A DNA stretch of 64,000 nt from positions 434,001 through 498,000 of the forward strand of contig CAVPVY010000005.1 in assembly GCA_963709355.1 (NCBI GenBank). The letters run 5' to 3'. The stretch's first letter is position 1, and every line of letters begins with the position of its first letter. The notes below the pieces were generated by a model. The model was not told the origin of the DNA. It ran no database searches and saw only the letters and a list, made by a program, of their open reading frames with translations. Shown in pieces: positions 62,296 through 64,000 of this stretch. Source of the stretch: PLOWO2-12-38-17 sp963709355. Lineage in GTDB: Bacteria; Planctomycetota; Brocadiia; Brocadiales; Brocadiaceae. The position numbers and the translations under genes are program-made.

Positions 62296-62652
62296 TTATT
62301 GTGGAAGAAATTTTATAGCATAGTCGTTGTCTTTGTCTACAAGGGCAAATTTCTGGCAGCATAGCGAGCAACGTTCTTCATTGCCAATTGACGGCATCTT
62401 ACCAAAATTGATTTCCCAACCGCACATGAGACAATAAAAACCAACATCCTGATCATCGGATTCAATGTCTCTTATAATTCTTACTATAGCGTCTTTGTGT
62501 CCCTTCGCAGCCCTTGCCAAATGTTGAAAAGTCCCTTTTACTTTTATGTCTTTTGATTCTGCAGCCAGTTGGTTATATAAATGCTCCTGTTCTTCTTCTA
62601 TGTCTAAATCAGCTTCAAGTAATTCTAATACAGTTTTATAGCCTTCTCTCAT
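62296..62652 (-). CDS. Rubrerythrin-like protein with rubredoxin-type C-terminus, degenerate diiron site
   Basis: The 118-residue protein has a short helical N-terminus and a C-terminal zinc-ribbon or rubredoxin-like motif CLMCGWEINFGKMPSIGNEE, then RCSLCCQKF. The usual ExxH of the helix pair is changed: the second helix reads LARAAKGHKDAIVR, with Ala-Ala-Lys in place of Glu. It may therefore not bind a normal diiron centre. It is 49 bases upstream of the ferritin-like gene, in the same operon. Confidence 0.75.
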   Translation of the reverse strand: MREGYKTVLELLEADLDIEEEQEHLYNQLAAESKDIKVKGTFQHLARAAKGHKDAIVRIIRDIESDDQDVGFYCLMCGWEINFGKMPSIGNEERCSLCCQKFALVDKDNDYAIKFLPQ

Positions 62653-62665
62653 AATATCTTTTCAT

Positions 62666-62857
62666 TTATTTTCTTGATAATCTCGTAAGATGGTCTTCTA
62701 ATTCTGCCTTGTGCCTTATTTCGTTCTGCAAGATGCCTTCAAGTAACGAATTGATTTTAGGGTCAGCGAAAGCCTTGATTTGGTTGCTATATCTTTCAAT
62801 GCCGAGGTCTTTTTTGTGTAATACCAGTTTTAAATTCTCAACATCTTTATTAATAAT
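62666..62857 (-). pseudogene. Truncated ferritin-like domain gene
   Basis: The minus-strand frame encodes ENLKLVLHKKDLGIERYSNQ, DPKINSLLEGILQNEIRHKA and ELEDHLTRLSRK, the second helix pair of a ferritin-like protein (E...E..H). It has no ATG, GTG or TTG start and is bounded by a TAA at 62858-62860; an ATT is the only start in reach. It is likely the 3' remnant of an earlier gene at the head of the operon, though a rare start cannot be excluded. Confidence 0.6.
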
Positions 62858-62860
62858 TTA

Positions 62861-63487
62861 ATTCCTTTCCACAATAGAATAATTTTGCTATTTACACTTC
62901 ATTATAAACAGCTTTCATTATTAAATGAAAAAAGTATTAATTTAAATATCAATTACCATACCAAAGAATTAGGCTTTAAAACAAGAAATAAAATATATCA
63001 TAGTTGTATGTGATTATAATAGTTGCAGAGCTTTAGTGTTTTAAAGCGACATAAAAGCAGAGACATCCATCAAAAATTTTAGACAAAAATCCATATATTT
63101 AGATTTATGCACATACATTATGTGCCGTAATATCTTGCCGGTTATTTTCAAAACGTATTGCCTTCTCCATCTATATGAGCTATTAGATAGTGTTATCAGA
63201 TATTCTCCAAGGTGGTGTAGTTCTGATTACCAGGAATTATGTTTACAGATGTCACTGTAAAAGTCAATTACGATAGATGCCCAAGCATTTCTACCCGCAC
63301 GTAAAAAGCTTAGTAAGACGCTAATATGATTATGTCCGTAATTGTTTATATTTTAAATTCAACAAAGATTTGTAACAAATTTTCATTTGGATTTATATAA
63401 TAATATCTTGGTTTTCTTAATTGTGTTCATCTTTATTTAAAAAATAGTAAGTGACACATCCTATAAACAATTTTAGATTACAAACAA
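62861..63487. other. Long AT-rich intergenic region
   Basis: These 630 bases separate the minus-strand redox operon from the plus-strand exported protein. No open frame of more than chance length, tRNA or clear hairpin is seen. It probably holds the promoters of both transcripts. Confidence 0.6.
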
Positions 63488-63518
63488 TTGACAGAGAGAG
63501 TTAGGTATATTGTATAAT
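63488..63518 (+). promoter_or_regulatory. Putative sigma-70 promoter of the exported protein gene
   Basis: TTGACA at 63488-63493 and a perfect TATAAT at 63513-63518 are separated by 19 bases, which is longer than the ideal. A leader of about 145 bases would lie before the ATG at 63668. Confidence 0.5.
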
Positions 63519-63667
63519 GGACTGTAAAGGCTAGAGTTATGAAATATATACCTTTTTTATTAAAGGAAAAGTTGATTTTTATATAAAGTATATTATATAA
63601 TGTGAAAAGTGAGGTAATAAGTAAGTATTGTGAATTTGTATTAATTGTTTTTTTAAGGAGGTGTTAT

Positions 63668-64000
63668 ATGAAGAAGTTAATTTTTGGTGCCTTAATTGCT
63701 GCTGGTTTGATGTTTGCTGGTGGAACAGTTTACGCACAACCAACCTTTGACATTCCTGGCGCTCCATCTGAATCTGACGTTCAAATGGATGAAGTAATGG
63801 GAATACAGGTATGCGCGGTGGATAATTATGGCAACGTATACCATTTAACAGTAAGTGGTGGAAACATTAGTGGCACCATGGACTCTCCATATTGTGGTCA
63901 TTATGATTGTGTAACAGGGACATATACTGGGTTAAGTTTCAGGATGCATATGGGGTGCCCATCAAGCAGTTCTTGTGTAGGTTTTACATATACGGGTGTT
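63668..64000 (+). CDS. Exported Cys-rich protein, runs off the window
   Basis: The strong ribosome binding site AAGGAGGTG precedes the ATG. Residues 1-23 form a signal peptide (MKKLIFGALIAAGLMFAGGT, then VYA, cut before QPTF). The mature part of the visible 111 residues contains VMGIQVCAVDNYGNVYHLTV, and cysteines in PYCGHYDCV, GCPSSSSCVGF. The cysteines and short Gly/Ser/Thr-rich strands suggest a disulfide-stabilised beta-protein outside the cytoplasm. The family is not recognised. The end is missing. Confidence 0.8.
   Translation, partial: MKKLIFGALIAAGLMFAGGTVYAQPTFDIPGAPSESDVQMDEVMGIQVCAVDNYGNVYHLTVSGGNISGTMDSPYCGHYDCVTGTYTGLSFRMHMGCPSSSSCVGFTYTGV

Noticed and set aside
1..64000. CRISPR array or cas genes
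   Set aside because: No regularly spaced identical repeats and no cas-like protein were found; the short tandem repeat at 50426 has no spacers.

Overview
The window is about 38% GC by eye and carries a bacterial genome with many c-type cytochromes, rubredoxin and rubrerythrin-like proteins, a four-subunit 2-oxoacid:ferredoxin oxidoreductase and a GldA/GldF/GldG/DUF4340 transport cluster. This mix, plus the flavour of the proteins, best fits an anaerobic Planctomycetota bacterium, perhaps of the anammox type (Brocadiales). That placement is inference: no 16S gene or hydrazine gene is present to prove it.

Layout. 1-12.1 kb: housekeeping genes (MetE-like protein, thiL, tsaE, HtrA protease, rpoZ) around a Gld-type ABC cluster, with three broken genes (sucD remnant, frameshifted MFS transporter, frameshifted ABC permease). 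12.3-13.4 kb: an intact IS481-family element. 13.4-21 kb: biosynthesis and nucleic-acid maintenance (pyrK, pyrD, ruvC, argB-argD-argF, rph, rdgB). 21-28.1 kb: BatA-like VWA and TPR proteins, a PDZ/TPR lipoprotein, U32 protein, ruvX, a HAD/dolichol-kinase-like fusion, yggT and an IS1595-family element. 28.2-30.6 kb: a hexuloisomerase, then a repeat-rich, decaying stretch that holds a small bacterial histone. 30.6-41.6 kb: a double flavoprotein of the geranylgeranyl reductase type, a macro-domain protein, a cyclic 2,3-diphosphoglycerate synthetase-like protein, thymidylate kinase, a HEAT/TPR lipoprotein and trkA-trkH. 41.65-41.9 kb: tRNA-Val and tRNA-Asp.

42-51.5 kb, just after the tRNAs, is a rearranged accessory region. 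It contains inverted pieces of an M16 peptidase gene, a second IS481 copy sitting in a putative Rad52/Mgm101-like recombinase gene with a 14-bp target duplication, chimeric gene ends, a broken polysaccharide cluster (glycosyltransferase pieces, YdjC-type deacetylase, WecB/TagA-type enzyme), two toxin-antitoxin-like gene pairs, and a pair of ~500-bp direct repeats. A 14-bp piece of tRNA T-arm sequence lies at 51471.

51.5-62.9 kb is a redox region on the minus strand: SDR protein, rubrerythrin-like protein, thioredoxin reductase translationally coupled to a tetraheme cytochrome, rubredoxin (and a dead rubredoxin copy), two cytochrome c'-like paralogues, aspartase, and an operon joining ferritin-like proteins to porG-porD-porA-porB, in which PorB has an extra C-terminal cytochrome b5-like domain. 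After ~0.8 kb of AT-rich DNA, a small exported protein starts at 63668 and runs off the window.

The best candidates for new biology are the histone within a repeat-bounded locus, the PorB-cytochrome b5 fusion with its oxygen-protection partners, the HAD/DolK-like membrane fusion, and the duplicated-and-fused GGR flavoprotein. The plainest structural finding is the post-tRNA recombination zone.
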